Positions 24,972 through 34,177 of a stretch of 64,000 nt of DNA are shown piece by piece. Both the position numbers and the translations under genes were made by a program. This DNA is from Leptolyngbyaceae cyanobacterium (GTDB taxonomy: Bacteria; Cyanobacteriota; Cyanobacteriia; Cyanobacteriales; Aerosakkonemataceae), in NCBI GenBank assembly GCA_036703985.1, contig DATNQN010000001.1, positions 30,232 to 94,231 on the forward strand, in the 5' to 3' direction. How positions within the stretch are numbered: position 1 is the stretch's first letter; every line of letters begins with the position of its first letter. The notes below the pieces were generated by a model. The model had not been told where the DNA came from. It saw nothing but the letters and a program-made list of their open reading frames with translations, and searched no databases.

Positions 24972-26768
24972 GTGAATTACTATCTACAACGCATCAGAAA
25001 AAATTTTTTTCCTTTCTTAGTTCTTAGTGTTTTTCATTTCAAGTCTCTTCCTGCTTTAGCTCAATTAGCCTCATCAGAAGATCCACTCAGCCAAGTTACA
25101 TCAGTTTCGCAACTATCAGATGTAAACCCAACCGATTGGGCATTTCAAGCACTACAATCTTTGGTGGAACGCTATGGTTGCATTGAGGGCTACCCTGACA
25201 GAACTTTTCGTGGAAATCGTGCCATTACCCGTTATGAATTTGCAGCGGGTTTAAATGCTTGTTTAAGCAGGATCTCTGAATTGATAGGAACTACTAAACC
25301 CGAATCGATCGATAAAGAAGACTTAGCTACAATCGAAAAATTGCAGCAGGAATTTGCTGATGAACTAACAAAACTCAGAGGTCGAATTGATGCTATAGAA
25401 ACTCGCACTGCCAAGTTAGAAGCACAACAATTTTCAGCTACCACTAGGTTGAGTGGAGAAGCGATTTTTAGCCTAGCGAGTGCCTATTCTGCTTACCCAG
25501 GCGGAAATCCGGCATTTATCAACAATACGAATGCTGGTACGGGAGAAATACCTCAGGCAGGCACAGATGCCAATATCGTTTTTAACAATCGCATTCGACT
25601 CAATCTATTAACCAGTTTTTCGGGCAAAGATTTACTGATTACAGGGCTTCAAGCTTACAATTTTGGTGGTGGCCCAAGTGCAGCATTTCCTTCTTTTACA
25701 ACTGGTGGTAGCCTTGCTGGAACATTAGGTTATGGCGATGTAGTGTTTGGGAATGCTAGTAATGTACGCTTATCTTACGAACCGCAATTTCCTACAGTGA
25801 ATCCTTCCAATCTGGAAACTACTGGCGGTAACAATAGCGTCCATCTTTATAAATTACTCTACATTTTTCCAGTCGCTAACAAGTTAACTTTATTTGCTGG
25901 AACTAATGCAGAAGTAACTGATGCTTTCCCTTCAATTCTACCTTTTGCAGGAGAAGGACAAGGATCGATTTCCCGTTTTAGCAATCTACCAGCAGCGCAA
26001 CGAGTATCTGGAGGTACTTCACAAACTGGATTAGCGTCAGCGGCGGGATTTATCTGGAATATCTCAAACGCATTAGATCTGCGCGGATTATATGGATCGG
26101 TGCAAGCGAATATTCCAACTAATGAAGGATTTCCCGGTACTCCTTTAGGTTCGGGTCTTTTTAATGGCAGTTATGTTGCAGCAACTCAACTAACAATTAA
26201 ACCATCCAAAAATATCGATATTGGTTTGAATTACGCTCATAGTTATCACCAGATCAATATTTTGGGAACGGGTCTAAGTTCATCTGATATTGGCTCAATT
26301 TTATTTAACCCCGATGCAAATGAATTAGCAAAAGCAAATGGTTCTGGTTTAGTAGCAATTGCTAATCAAGGAATTACACTTGATACTTTCGGTAGTTCGG
26401 TTGCTTTTAAGTTGAATCCATCTGTTACTCTTGCTGGTTCATTCACGTACATTTTTAGTAACTTGACAGATGTTGATGCCTCCACTAATTTTATGAGTTG
26501 GTTAGTTGGGGTTCATTTTAAAGATCTAATTACTAAGGGAGGTTCAGCGGGAATTATTTTTGGTAGTCCTCTCTCTCGTGATTCGGCTGGCGGTAGAGCA
26601 TATAATCCGGAAACAGCTACCCCTTATCAACTGGAGGGATATGTCAACTTTAAAGTCTCGGATAATATTAGTATTACTCCTGGCTTGTTTGTGATTTTTA
26701 ATCCTGAAGGTTTTAAGGCTAATCCAACAACTTACGTGCCAGTTGTTAGGACTACCTTTAGTTTCTAA
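24972..26768 (+). CDS. SLH-domain porin (iron-uptake porin/OprB-like)
   Basis: An outer-membrane porin of about 598 residues. A signal peptide ends near PALAQLASS. An SLH-type domain (about residues 40-105: VNPTDWAFQALQSLVERYGCIEGYPDRTFRGNRAITRYEF) anchors it to the cell wall, followed by a short coiled coil (about 110-150, KLQQEFADELTKLRGRIDAI) and a beta-barrel from about 155 to the C-terminal Phe (VRTTFSF). This is the standard layout of the abundant cyanobacterial porins. I start it at GTG 24972; an upstream TTG and GTG are also in frame. Substrate: inorganic ions, probably including iron. Confidence 0.9.
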   Translation: MNYYLQRIRKNFFPFLVLSVFHFKSLPALAQLASSEDPLSQVTSVSQLSDVNPTDWAFQALQSLVERYGCIEGYPDRTFRGNRAITRYEFAAGLNACLSRISELIGTTKPESIDKEDLATIEKLQQEFADELTKLRGRIDAIETRTAKLEAQQFSATTRLSGEAIFSLASAYSAYPGGNPAFINNTNAGTGEIPQAGTDANIVFNNRIRLNLLTSFSGKDLLITGLQAYNFGGGPSAAFPSFTTGGSLAGTLGYGDVVFGNASNVRLSYEPQFPTVNPSNLETTGGNNSVHLYKLLYIFPVANKLTLFAGTNAEVTDAFPSILPFAGEGQGSISRFSNLPAAQRVSGGTSQTGLASAAGFIWNISNALDLRGLYGSVQANIPTNEGFPGTPLGSGLFNGSYVAATQLTIKPSKNIDIGLNYAHSYHQINILGTGLSSSDIGSILFNPDANELAKANGSGLVAIANQGITLDTFGSSVAFKLNPSVTLAGSFTYIFSNLTDVDASTNFMSWLVGVHFKDLITKGGSAGIIFGSPLSRDSAGGRAYNPETATPYQLEGYVNFKVSDNISITPGLFVIFNPEGFKANPTTYVPVVRTTFSF

Positions 26769-26930
26769 ATTCACGAGCCTCAGAAACGTGGCAATACTGC
26801 TTGAGTTTTGGGGAAAAGGTGAAGGTGGAAAGGATGGAATTGTTCCCTTCACCTTTTACCTTTAACCTTTTTACCACCCTATTAATAGGTTTTTAATGCA
26901 AAACCCAAGCAGTTTATTTTAATATGAAGA

Positions 26931-26994
26931 TGTTGCACAAGAAGGGTGAGTTAAAGAAGGTGGCGTCATAGAGGGTACATTTGCGGTGAGGACA
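26931..26994. repeat. Repeat related to 24410-24535 (shorter copy), overlapping the hydrolase start
   Basis: GTTGCACAAG is followed almost directly by GGTGAGTTAAAGAAGGTGGC and the rest of the shared 49-base block. The final GCGGTGAGGACAA contains the GTG used here as the start of the hydrolase gene, so the repeat supplies the first codons of that gene. Confidence 0.55.
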
Positions 26995-27909
26995 AAACTC
27001 AGACGCTTGTTAGTCGGTGATTTTTCGGTTAAACGGCTGATCCGCTCTGTTATATTTATTTACGCTTGTTTGTGCATTTACGGTTATTTCTTTACCGATT
27101 GGATGATATTTAAGCCGCAACCATCTACCTATGAAGACAGCAAAGATATTCTCAAGCTGACAGCTACTGATGGGGTGAAAATTTCGGCAATTCACCTGCC
27201 TAATCCTAAAGGAAGTTTTACTATTTTGTACAGTCACGGTAACGCGGAAGATTTGGGAGATATGTTGCCAATACTGCAAAGATTGCGAGACTTGGGATTT
27301 TCTGTATTTGCCTACGATTATCGCGGATACGGTACGAGTCAGGGAACGCCTACAGAAAGTAATGTTTATAAAGATATCGATGCTGCTTACAATTATTTGA
27401 TAACTAAGTTAAAAGTTTCGCCTGAGAGGATTATAGTTTACGGGCGATCGGTTGGTGGCGGCCCATCGGTGGATTTGGCTTCTCGCAAAGCAGTGGGGGG
27501 TTTAATTTTGGAAAGTACGTTTGTTAGTGCGTTTCGGGTGGTTACTCGAATTGCGATCGTACCTTTTGATAAGTTTGCCAATATCGATAAAATTAAAAGG
27601 GTACGTTGTCCGGTTTTAGTAATACATGGAACTAGCGATCGCGTAATTCCTTTTTGGCACGGACAAGCGCTTTTTGCAGCAGCTAATCAACCAAAGCGCT
27701 TTTTGTGGATAGAAGGAGCAGACCACAATGAAGATTTTAGCTTGGTGGCAGGCGATCGCTATTCTAAAACTCTCCACGAGTTTGTTTCTTACCTTTCTTA
27801 CTTTTCCTATATTTCTTACTTTTCCTATATTTCTTACTTTTCCTATACTTCTTACTTTTCCTATACTTCTTACTTTTCCGACTTAAAAGATTACTATTTT
27901 TTTTGTTAA
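26986..27909 (+). CDS. Alpha/beta hydrolase with a tandem-repeat tail
   Basis: A 307-residue membrane-anchored serine hydrolase of the BEM46/ABHD13-like group. One N-terminal transmembrane helix (about 17-38) is followed by the hydrolase fold: oxyanion segment YSHGNAEDLG, nucleophile Ser in GRSVGGGPS (near 152), Asp in HGTSDRVIPF and His in GADHNEDF. The last 40 residues are a repeat of SYFSYI/SYFSYT encoded by an 18-bp tandem repeat, which replaces the natural C-terminus. The GTG start lies within a repeat element; a TTG at 27007 is an alternative. Its substrate is unknown. Confidence 0.85.
   Translation: MRTKLRRLLVGDFSVKRLIRSVIFIYACLCIYGYFFTDWMIFKPQPSTYEDSKDILKLTATDGVKISAIHLPNPKGSFTILYSHGNAEDLGDMLPILQRLRDLGFSVFAYDYRGYGTSQGTPTESNVYKDIDAAYNYLITKLKVSPERIIVYGRSVGGGPSVDLASRKAVGGLILESTFVSAFRVVTRIAIVPFDKFANIDKIKRVRCPVLVIHGTSDRVIPFWHGQALFAAANQPKRFLWIEGADHNEDFSLVAGDRYSKTLHEFVSYLSYFSYISYFSYISYFSYTSYFSYTSYFSDLKDYYFFC
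27788..27880. repeat. 18-bp tandem repeat at the hydrolase 3' end
   Basis: Five units of TTCTTACTTTTCCTATAT with C/T variants. The repeat is in frame with the hydrolase and adds an aromatic, Ser-rich tail of about 30 residues. Its length (18 bp) keeps the frame whatever the unit number. Confidence 0.75.
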
Positions 27910-28639
27910 TGTCTTTACCGTAACCACTTTTTTAGTTATTATTAGTTTCAGCATTTTATAACTGTGTTTTTCTCATACCAAGTGCTCTCAACTTGATAAG
28001 AGACCGCGCTTTGTATTTACCTATGGCAACCGAAAGATAGCGATAGGTAGATGTAAAATTATTTTGTATAGCCTGAAATGCTCATAGTTCCAGAGTTTAA
28101 TCAAGTAAATTTAATAGGTGGAATTAACTAATTAGGAATAAAAATCGTGACGAACCAAAAATCGTTAAATGAAGGGTCGGGAAATACGGTTACAGATAAA
28201 ATGAGTAAGGCGAATAACGTTACTATTAACGGTGTAACTTGGCTGTTTTCGCCACTAATATTGCCAAATGGTTTGCAGGCGATCGCCCGAGCAAATTCCA
28301 CGCATACTCGAATAACTTTGGTTTGAGCCAATCTGTCTTACCTCTACCCTGACATTGCTAAACCGGAGCTAGCTAATACTCATTTAGCCCAAATCAATAG
28401 GTAGGGAGACCCTACACATTTAGATTCATATACTTGGCAAATAATTATCAGGTGGTGAATGCGAGTGGATTCGCTCATCAAATTTGCTTGTTCAATTACC
28501 TTGGTAAGTCGTGCTGAGCAATTGATATTGGGACAGCTAGATGAGGCTATCAGCTATCAAATTAATTGAACAAAAAAGATAGTGCGACCGCATCAACTAA
28601 CAAACTAAAACCTTTCATTCTTTTACAAAGGAGTAAATT
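27910..28639. other. 730-bp leader of the LamG/LTD cluster
   Basis: This gap holds the likely promoter of the six-gene cluster and one short frame (28147-28326, entered separately). Otherwise I see no gene. A good ribosome site (CAAAGGAGT) precedes the first gene of the cluster. Confidence 0.4.
28147..28326 (+). CDS. Possible small protein (59 residues)
   Basis: A GTG-started frame encodes MTNQKSLNEGSGNTVTDKMS and 39 further residues ending TRITLV. The composition (Asn/Thr-rich, then a hydrophobic stretch) is plausible for a small protein, but there is no ribosome site I trust and no family I know. It could be chance or a remnant. Confidence 0.22.
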   Translation: MTNQKSLNEGSGNTVTDKMSKANNVTINGVTWLFSPLILPNGLQAIARANSTHTRITLV

Positions 28640-30712
28640 ATGGCTGACCAACAATGCGTATTATCGTTTGATGGATACGATGATTATGTCAATTTGGGCA
28701 AAAAGCCTGAATTTAAAATTGACAAAAACCTCACCATAGAAGCTTGGATTTATGTGTCGTCTCACAAACCTTGGGCTGGTATTATTTCTAATATTTTCGA
28801 TACTGGCACTACAAACAGTGGCTACGGTCTACTCCTCGATTATTCTGCTGCTGCCGTCTGTTTTGGCGTAGTAGTTATTTCTACTGAAATTCACTATACC
28901 CGTACCGCACCTAACACCATTAACTTTTATCAGTGGCATCATATTGCGGGGACTTATGATGGGAAGGAAGCAAAACTGTATGTTGATGGTGTAGAAAAAG
29001 GAACAGCAGCGATTCCCGGAGCCAACATTAATTACAATCCAGAAAATGACCTGTTGCTTGGCAGGTTCAAAGATGATGATGAATCATACTTCTTTCCAGG
29101 AAAAATAGCTGAAGTCCGGCTGTGGAATGTGGTTCGTTCTCCAGAAGAAATTAAAGCCGCAATGAATCATCGTCTCACAGGTAATGAGCCTGGACTGGTT
29201 GGTTACTGGCCTTTAAATGAATGCTCTGGAAATACTATTACTGACAGAACTGGCAAAGGGAATAACGGCACCATTATCAGCACAACTTGGCAGCAACAAG
29301 AATTACCCATCCAACCTGCACCTGCACCAGAAGAGAAGAAGCCAGAACAAGCGTCCAAGTTTGTCAAAGTTGGGACAAAAGGTGGCGCGATCGCAGGCAA
29401 AGATTTTGACTTCCAACCAAAAGATACGGCATCCCGACTGAAAAAGATCGGAATGATGGCAGCTTGGGCGATCGGTACTTTTGAAGTTGAATACGAGAAT
29501 ACTACCTCTAGCCCTACCGAAACCTATCGTTTTGGCCCAGTTGGAAGCGGCGGTGGTCAAAAGGTAGAAGTCTCTATAGAACCAGGAGATTATCTCACTA
29601 AATTAACAGGAACTTGGGGACGGCAAGCACCCGGATATCCCAAGGAAGAAATCATTACCCTTCAGTTTGAAACTCATAAAGGTATTAAATCTTCCGTATT
29701 TGGTGGCGGAAGTGGACAATCAGAAACGGAACCCTTTATTTTAGAAGCCCCTGAAGGGCATGAAATTATTGGTTTCTTCGGCACTCATGGTGGCCCGCAA
29801 GACCTGATCGTTCGCTTGGGAATTTATTGCCAACCCGTTCAGCAACCCGCCACACCGCAACCGACAACAACTGAAGAGGGCGATCCTGAAGAGGTAGTTG
29901 AGAAGTTTGTAGAAGAGGAAAAGACGGGAACGGCAATTGGAGAAATTGCGATCGCAGACATCTCCTACAAAGGTAAAGTCAAGCGCACTCAATCTGATGA
30001 ATATGTTGAGATTGTCAACAAAGGTACAGCAACCGTCGATCTATCCGGTTGGAAAATTTCCTCTGGTTTGAGTAAGAGACAAGCCTTTACTTTCCCCTCC
30101 GGAACCAAGTTAGAAGCAGGCAAAAGTTTCCGAGTTTATACTAACGAAGTTCACCCAGAAACAGGCGGTTTTAGTTTTGGTAGTGGATCGGGTATTTGGA
30201 GCGATAAAGGCGACGAAGCCAAACTATTTGATGCCCAAGGCAATCAAGTTGCAACTTTAGCCTATGGTGCGAGCAGTATTCCTGGCATCAAAGCAGAATT
30301 AGGTGTACCTCAACTAACAGTAAAAGTCAGCCCATCAGCAATTAATAAACAGAGCGCAATGGGAAGTAAGGTCACTTTCGTTGATGCCCTGAAACTAGCA
30401 ATTCAAAGTTTCTTAGAAGATGATACCGAGATTGAAAGCCCATTGGCTCAAATGCTCAACGATCCAGGTGCTTATGGTTTACCACAGGGAGCAGATAAAG
30501 CAGCAGCAACAAAAGTGTTGCGTTCTTATCTGAATCAATCCACCTCTACTCTGACATTGCAAACAGCCAAGAGCCAGTATCCACCAGAAAATGGTGAAAA
30601 AGTTGATAATAACTGGATCTTTTTGTTGGAACTTCAGGAAATGAGCGGTCTGTATTGGGTGATTATCGATCGTTCGGGTACAAAAGCACCCTACAACTAC
30701 GGCGTGAGCTAA
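28640..30712 (+). CDS. LamG-jacalin-LTD protein (cluster gene A)
   Basis: A 690-residue multidomain protein. Residues 1-205 are a LamG/concanavalin-like lectin domain (MADQQCVLSFDGYDDYVNLG, WHHIAGTYDGKEAKLYVDGV, VRLWNVVRS, GLVGYWPLNE). About 240-405 resemble a jacalin-type lectin (ITLQFETHKG, then HEIIGFFGTHGG). About 433-545 are a lamin-tail domain (DEYVEIVN, DLSGWKI, FTFPSGT, RVYTNEVHPETGGFSFGSG). About 550-690 are the C-terminal domain shared with genes B, C and E, ending VIIDRSGTKAPYNYG. There is no signal peptide or membrane helix. Such domains bind sugars or proteins, so an adhesive or scaffold role is inferred. It is the first of six genes on one strand. Confidence 0.85.
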   Translation: MADQQCVLSFDGYDDYVNLGKKPEFKIDKNLTIEAWIYVSSHKPWAGIISNIFDTGTTNSGYGLLLDYSAAAVCFGVVVISTEIHYTRTAPNTINFYQWHHIAGTYDGKEAKLYVDGVEKGTAAIPGANINYNPENDLLLGRFKDDDESYFFPGKIAEVRLWNVVRSPEEIKAAMNHRLTGNEPGLVGYWPLNECSGNTITDRTGKGNNGTIISTTWQQQELPIQPAPAPEEKKPEQASKFVKVGTKGGAIAGKDFDFQPKDTASRLKKIGMMAAWAIGTFEVEYENTTSSPTETYRFGPVGSGGGQKVEVSIEPGDYLTKLTGTWGRQAPGYPKEEIITLQFETHKGIKSSVFGGGSGQSETEPFILEAPEGHEIIGFFGTHGGPQDLIVRLGIYCQPVQQPATPQPTTTEEGDPEEVVEKFVEEEKTGTAIGEIAIADISYKGKVKRTQSDEYVEIVNKGTATVDLSGWKISSGLSKRQAFTFPSGTKLEAGKSFRVYTNEVHPETGGFSFGSGSGIWSDKGDEAKLFDAQGNQVATLAYGASSIPGIKAELGVPQLTVKVSPSAINKQSAMGSKVTFVDALKLAIQSFLEDDTEIESPLAQMLNDPGAYGLPQGADKAAATKVLRSYLNQSTSTLTLQTAKSQYPPENGEKVDNNWIFLLELQEMSGLYWVIIDRSGTKAPYNYGVS

Positions 30713-30774
30713 TACCAATTTCCTGCCAATTCATCCAGACTTTATCTTGTAACAATTACTAACACAAGGTTGAG

Positions 30775-30804
30775 GCGATCGCATTTGATGATGGATGCGA
30801 TCGC
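30775..30804. terminator. HIP1-pair hairpin after cluster gene A
   Basis: GCGATCGCAT (30775-30784) and ATGCGATCGC (30795-30804) form a perfect 10-base stem between genes A and B. There is no T tract, so it could be an attenuating or mRNA-protecting structure. Confidence 0.5.
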
Positions 30805-30891
30805 TCTCATCTCCCCCCTTTCCTAGAAGCTCATTAGACTTCTCAAAAAAATCAACAGCTTTGTTATTTACCTCAATTAGGCGCTAATCAA

Positions 30892-32322
30892 ATGGACAAG
30901 AAATTCGGTAAAATATTTGTTGTCAATTCTGGTTCAACTTTCAGTAATACTGGATTTGAAAAATCTCCAGATACCGCAACTTTTGTACAAAATCTAGCGA
31001 ACTGGTTTACGGGCGGTCGTCCGAGCAAGTTTTATTTCTACAGCGAAGAGGATGATTCATCTTATTCAACGTTGATAGAAGCGATCGCTCAAGCAGGTCA
31101 TACCTGGAATACAGAATATAATGAACTCGAAAATGTCGATGTCATTTTTACATCTCTGTCTATTGATTTTCCTGAAGATCTGTTGATGAATGCGGTAAAG
31201 AGCGGAATCAGCATTTGCATAATGCCTGATTGCGATACCCCTCAGAGTGAAAAAGATAACGAAGGAGGAGGGATTGGCTGGAACTGGTCTCTTTTACCTT
31301 TTGGTTTACAGTACAACAATCGTTATAACGGGATTTCTGGCAATCAACCCATTAATAGCAACCATCCGATTTTTGCAGGAATTAAATCTCTGTATCAAGT
31401 CAATGGCACTTCGATTATGGATTTCCAACCTGAAGAATCAGCTAATCAAATTTTGGTTTCTCACGATGGAGAAGGGTTGTATGCAATCTTCGATTTGGCA
31501 AAGGCTTCAACACGGGTAAGAATTTCCCGAATTTTTTCGGATGGAACTGTTAAAGCTACCGAAGCTGATGAATATATCGCTATTACCAATGATGGGTTAG
31601 TGGAAATAGATATTTCGGACTGGAAAATTCACGCCGTTAGTCGTAACCAAGACTTTACGTTTCCCCCAGGCACAAAACTAGGTAAAGGAGTCAAGTTCAA
31701 AGTTTATACAAACGAAGTTCATCCAGAGTCAGGCGGTTTTTCTTTCGGTAGCAAACGCTCTGTTTGGAATAACAAAAGTGATGAGGCACAACTGTATGAT
31801 GCTCAAGGAAATTTGGTGTCTAGCTATGCTTATACCGAACACAGTCAAAAATTAGCTAACTTAATGGCAAATTTAGACGTGTCCGTCTACCGCGAGGATG
31901 AAGAAGCTGGCATTCTAGAAGCTGATGCCGCCGCAATTAAAGCACAAAAAGCTTTAGACAATAAGATCGGTTTTGAGGAAGCCGTGGCACTTGCCTACGA
32001 GTGCTTTGCTTATTACAACGAAGAAGATGGCGTTGGCACTGCTTACGAAACAATTGGCGCTCGTGCTGATGCTGCGGGCGTGCCATACCCCTATTTTATT
32101 GATGGCGAGATCTTCCCTTCGTCTTGGCACTACTTGCAAAAACCCAATACTACAATTACTCTGTGTACGTCAGAAACCCCCGCGCTGCCAACTAAAGGGG
32201 AAGGCATAGAAGCTAACTGGATATTGATGTTAAAAGTTCCCGAACTCAACAGCGTACATTGGGCAATTATCGATCGCACGGGGGAAAAGGAACCTTACAA
32301 CTACGGGACTCAATTGTCCTGA
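30892..32322 (+). CDS. Amidotransferase-like-LTD protein (cluster gene B)
   Basis: A 476-residue protein. The first 205 residues have the look of a class I glutamine-amidotransferase/ThuA-like Rossmann domain (KIFVVNSGSTFSNTGF, NVDVIFTSLSIDFPEDLLM, SNHPIFAGIKSLYQVNGTS). I see no catalytic Cys-His pair, so it may be a binding module. Residues 208-313 are a lamin-tail domain (DEYIAITN, DISDWKI, VYTNEVHPESGGFSFGS), and 320-476 are a diverged version of the shared C-terminal domain with NWILMLKVPELNSVHWAIID and PYNYG. It replaces the LamG domain of its neighbours with another head. No signal peptide. Confidence 0.78.
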   Translation: MDKKFGKIFVVNSGSTFSNTGFEKSPDTATFVQNLANWFTGGRPSKFYFYSEEDDSSYSTLIEAIAQAGHTWNTEYNELENVDVIFTSLSIDFPEDLLMNAVKSGISICIMPDCDTPQSEKDNEGGGIGWNWSLLPFGLQYNNRYNGISGNQPINSNHPIFAGIKSLYQVNGTSIMDFQPEESANQILVSHDGEGLYAIFDLAKASTRVRISRIFSDGTVKATEADEYIAITNDGLVEIDISDWKIHAVSRNQDFTFPPGTKLGKGVKFKVYTNEVHPESGGFSFGSKRSVWNNKSDEAQLYDAQGNLVSSYAYTEHSQKLANLMANLDVSVYREDEEAGILEADAAAIKAQKALDNKIGFEEAVALAYECFAYYNEEDGVGTAYETIGARADAAGVPYPYFIDGEIFPSSWHYLQKPNTTITLCTSETPALPTKGEGIEANWILMLKVPELNSVHWAIIDRTGEKEPYNYGTQLS

Positions 32323-32345
32323 GCAATTTTTGTTGCAACAGATGA

Positions 32346-32394
32346 ATGCGGCGACCGCTCTACAAAAACTTAACAGAAAAGAGAGGGCGGTCGC
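32346..32394. terminator. Hairpin with GCGACCGC arms after cluster gene B
   Basis: GGCGACCGCTCT and AGAGGGCGGTCGC can pair with one slipped base. It is in the same position as the HIP1 hairpins after the other genes of the cluster but uses a GCGACCGC core. Confidence 0.4.
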
Positions 32395-32433
32395 ATACAC
32401 TAGAAACTTTTACTTTTTCAAAATGAGGAAATT

Positions 32434-34035
32434 ATGGCTGACCAACAATGCGTGCTGTCATTTGATGGACAAGATGATTCGGTCAATTTAGGCAGAAAAC
32501 CCGAATATAAAGTTGCCAGAACCATCACTCTAGAAGCTTGGATTTGTGCATCTGCTCAAAAACAATGGGCTGGGATTATCACGAATATTTACGACACTGG
32601 TGGGGCGGAAAGTGGATATGGTCTACTTTTGGATGGCGGTAGCGGCTTCTACTTTGGCTTAAAACTGCCATCATCGGGAATTAACTATCCCTATACTACT
32701 GAAGCCAACACAATTAAACTCAATCAGTGGCATCACATTGCGGGGACTTATGACGGACAACAGATGAAGTTGTATGTCGATGGTGTGGAAAAAATCAAAA
32801 AAGAGATCGCCGCTAACAGCATTGATTACAGCATCGAAAATGACTTACTGCTGGGGATGTACAAAGATAACGATGAATTTCACGCATTTCCAGGGAAAAT
32901 AACCGAAGTTCGTCTGTGGAATGTCGCTCGTTCGGCAGAAGAAATCAAAGCCACAATGAATCAGCGTCTGCAAGGCAATGAAGCCGGACTGGTAGGCTAT
33001 TGGCCTTTGAATGAGTGTTCTGGCGAGCAAGTTACTGACCAAACAGGTAAAGGTAACAACGGCACGATTAATGGCGCGACTTGGGTACGGGAAGAATTAC
33101 CCATTCAACCTGCAACAACATCAAAACCAGAAGAGAAGCAGCCAGAAACAACCGTTACTCCGCAAGTAGAAATTACCCATATTCTCTACAAAGGTGAAGT
33201 CAAGAGAACTCAATCCGACGAGTACGTAGAGATTACCAATCAGGAAGATAAACCTGTCGATATATCAGGCTGGCAAATTGCTTCTGGGGTAGGACGCAAT
33301 AAATTTTTCACGTTTCCTGCTGGAACAACACTAACCGCAGGTCAAAAAGTTCGAGTTTATACTAATGAAGTGCATCCAGAGACAGGTGGTTTTAGTTGCG
33401 GTAGCAAGCTGTCACTTTGGAAAGACACTGGTGATGAGGCAAAACTTTTAGATGCTAAAGGAAATTTGGTATCTGGTTTAGCCTATGACAGCAAAGGTAA
33501 TTTCACGAAAATTACTAACGAGCAGACATCAGAAGCTACTTTCGAGAGCGTTAAAGCAGAACTGGGCGTTCCTAATCTCAAGCATAATATCAACGATGCT
33601 GATGTCAAAGCACAAACGACACCTCAGACAAAAGTAAGTTGCGTTGATGCTTTTAGAAAGGCTCTCAAGAGCTTTATTGAAGATGGCACTGACGACTTAA
33701 GTGCATTTGCAGAGGTTCGGGAATTCCCCTCTATGTACGACCTACCCGATGGTAATAATGATGCGAAAGTGATTAGTGAGAAGGTACGGGAAACGCTTAA
33801 TAATCACTGCCACATCAAATTATTAACGCTCAAGTCTCAAGACCCAGAAGATAACGAATATTCTTTCTGGAAAGATCAGATTGAAGGGTATGCAGATCGT
33901 TACAATTGCCCTTCTAATCTTAATGATTCCTGGATTTTCGTGTTGGATTCCAACAAATTTAATAATTACAACTGTGCTGTGGTTGATAAAGCCGGAGCGA
34001 AACCAACTGTTAACTGGGGCTTTTTATACGGTTAA
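32434..34035 (+). CDS. LamG-LTD protein (cluster gene C)
   Basis: A 533-residue paralogue of gene A without the jacalin part. LamG covers about 1-225, and its opening is almost identical to gene A (MADQQCVLSFDGQDDSVNLG). LTD covers about 244-350 (TQSDEYVEITNQEDKPVDIS, then VYTNEVHPETGGFSCGSK). The shared C-terminal domain covers about 365-533, including VSCVDAFRKALKSFIEDG and DSWIFVLDSNKFNNYNCAVVD, but with an extra loop near 470-500. A strong ribosome site (GAGGAAAT) precedes the ATG. No export signal. Confidence 0.82.
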   Translation: MADQQCVLSFDGQDDSVNLGRKPEYKVARTITLEAWICASAQKQWAGIITNIYDTGGAESGYGLLLDGGSGFYFGLKLPSSGINYPYTTEANTIKLNQWHHIAGTYDGQQMKLYVDGVEKIKKEIAANSIDYSIENDLLLGMYKDNDEFHAFPGKITEVRLWNVARSAEEIKATMNQRLQGNEAGLVGYWPLNECSGEQVTDQTGKGNNGTINGATWVREELPIQPATTSKPEEKQPETTVTPQVEITHILYKGEVKRTQSDEYVEITNQEDKPVDISGWQIASGVGRNKFFTFPAGTTLTAGQKVRVYTNEVHPETGGFSCGSKLSLWKDTGDEAKLLDAKGNLVSGLAYDSKGNFTKITNEQTSEATFESVKAELGVPNLKHNINDADVKAQTTPQTKVSCVDAFRKALKSFIEDGTDDLSAFAEVREFPSMYDLPDGNNDAKVISEKVRETLNNHCHIKLLTLKSQDPEDNEYSFWKDQIEGYADRYNCPSNLNDSWIFVLDSNKFNNYNCAVVDKAGAKPTVNWGFLYG

Positions 34036-34095
34036 ATTCCATTTTTGGTAATCAAATCGACGGGAAGGGAAAGCGTCAGTAGAACATCGCTCAAA

Positions 34096-34138
34096 TTAGG
34101 CAAATCGAATTAATAAATTATTAATTCGATTTGCCTAA
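34096..34138. terminator. Perfect 21-bp palindrome between cluster genes C and D
   Basis: Two 21-base arms, starting TTAGGCAAATCG, are exact complements around a single central A (34117). It lies 61 bases after gene C and 40 bases before gene D. Followed by AAC rather than T, it could be a stabilising hairpin, a protein-binding dyad or a cruciform. Confidence 0.6.
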
Positions 34139-34177
34139 AACAAGCAAACTAATCACCTCAAAAAAGGATTTGCAGTC

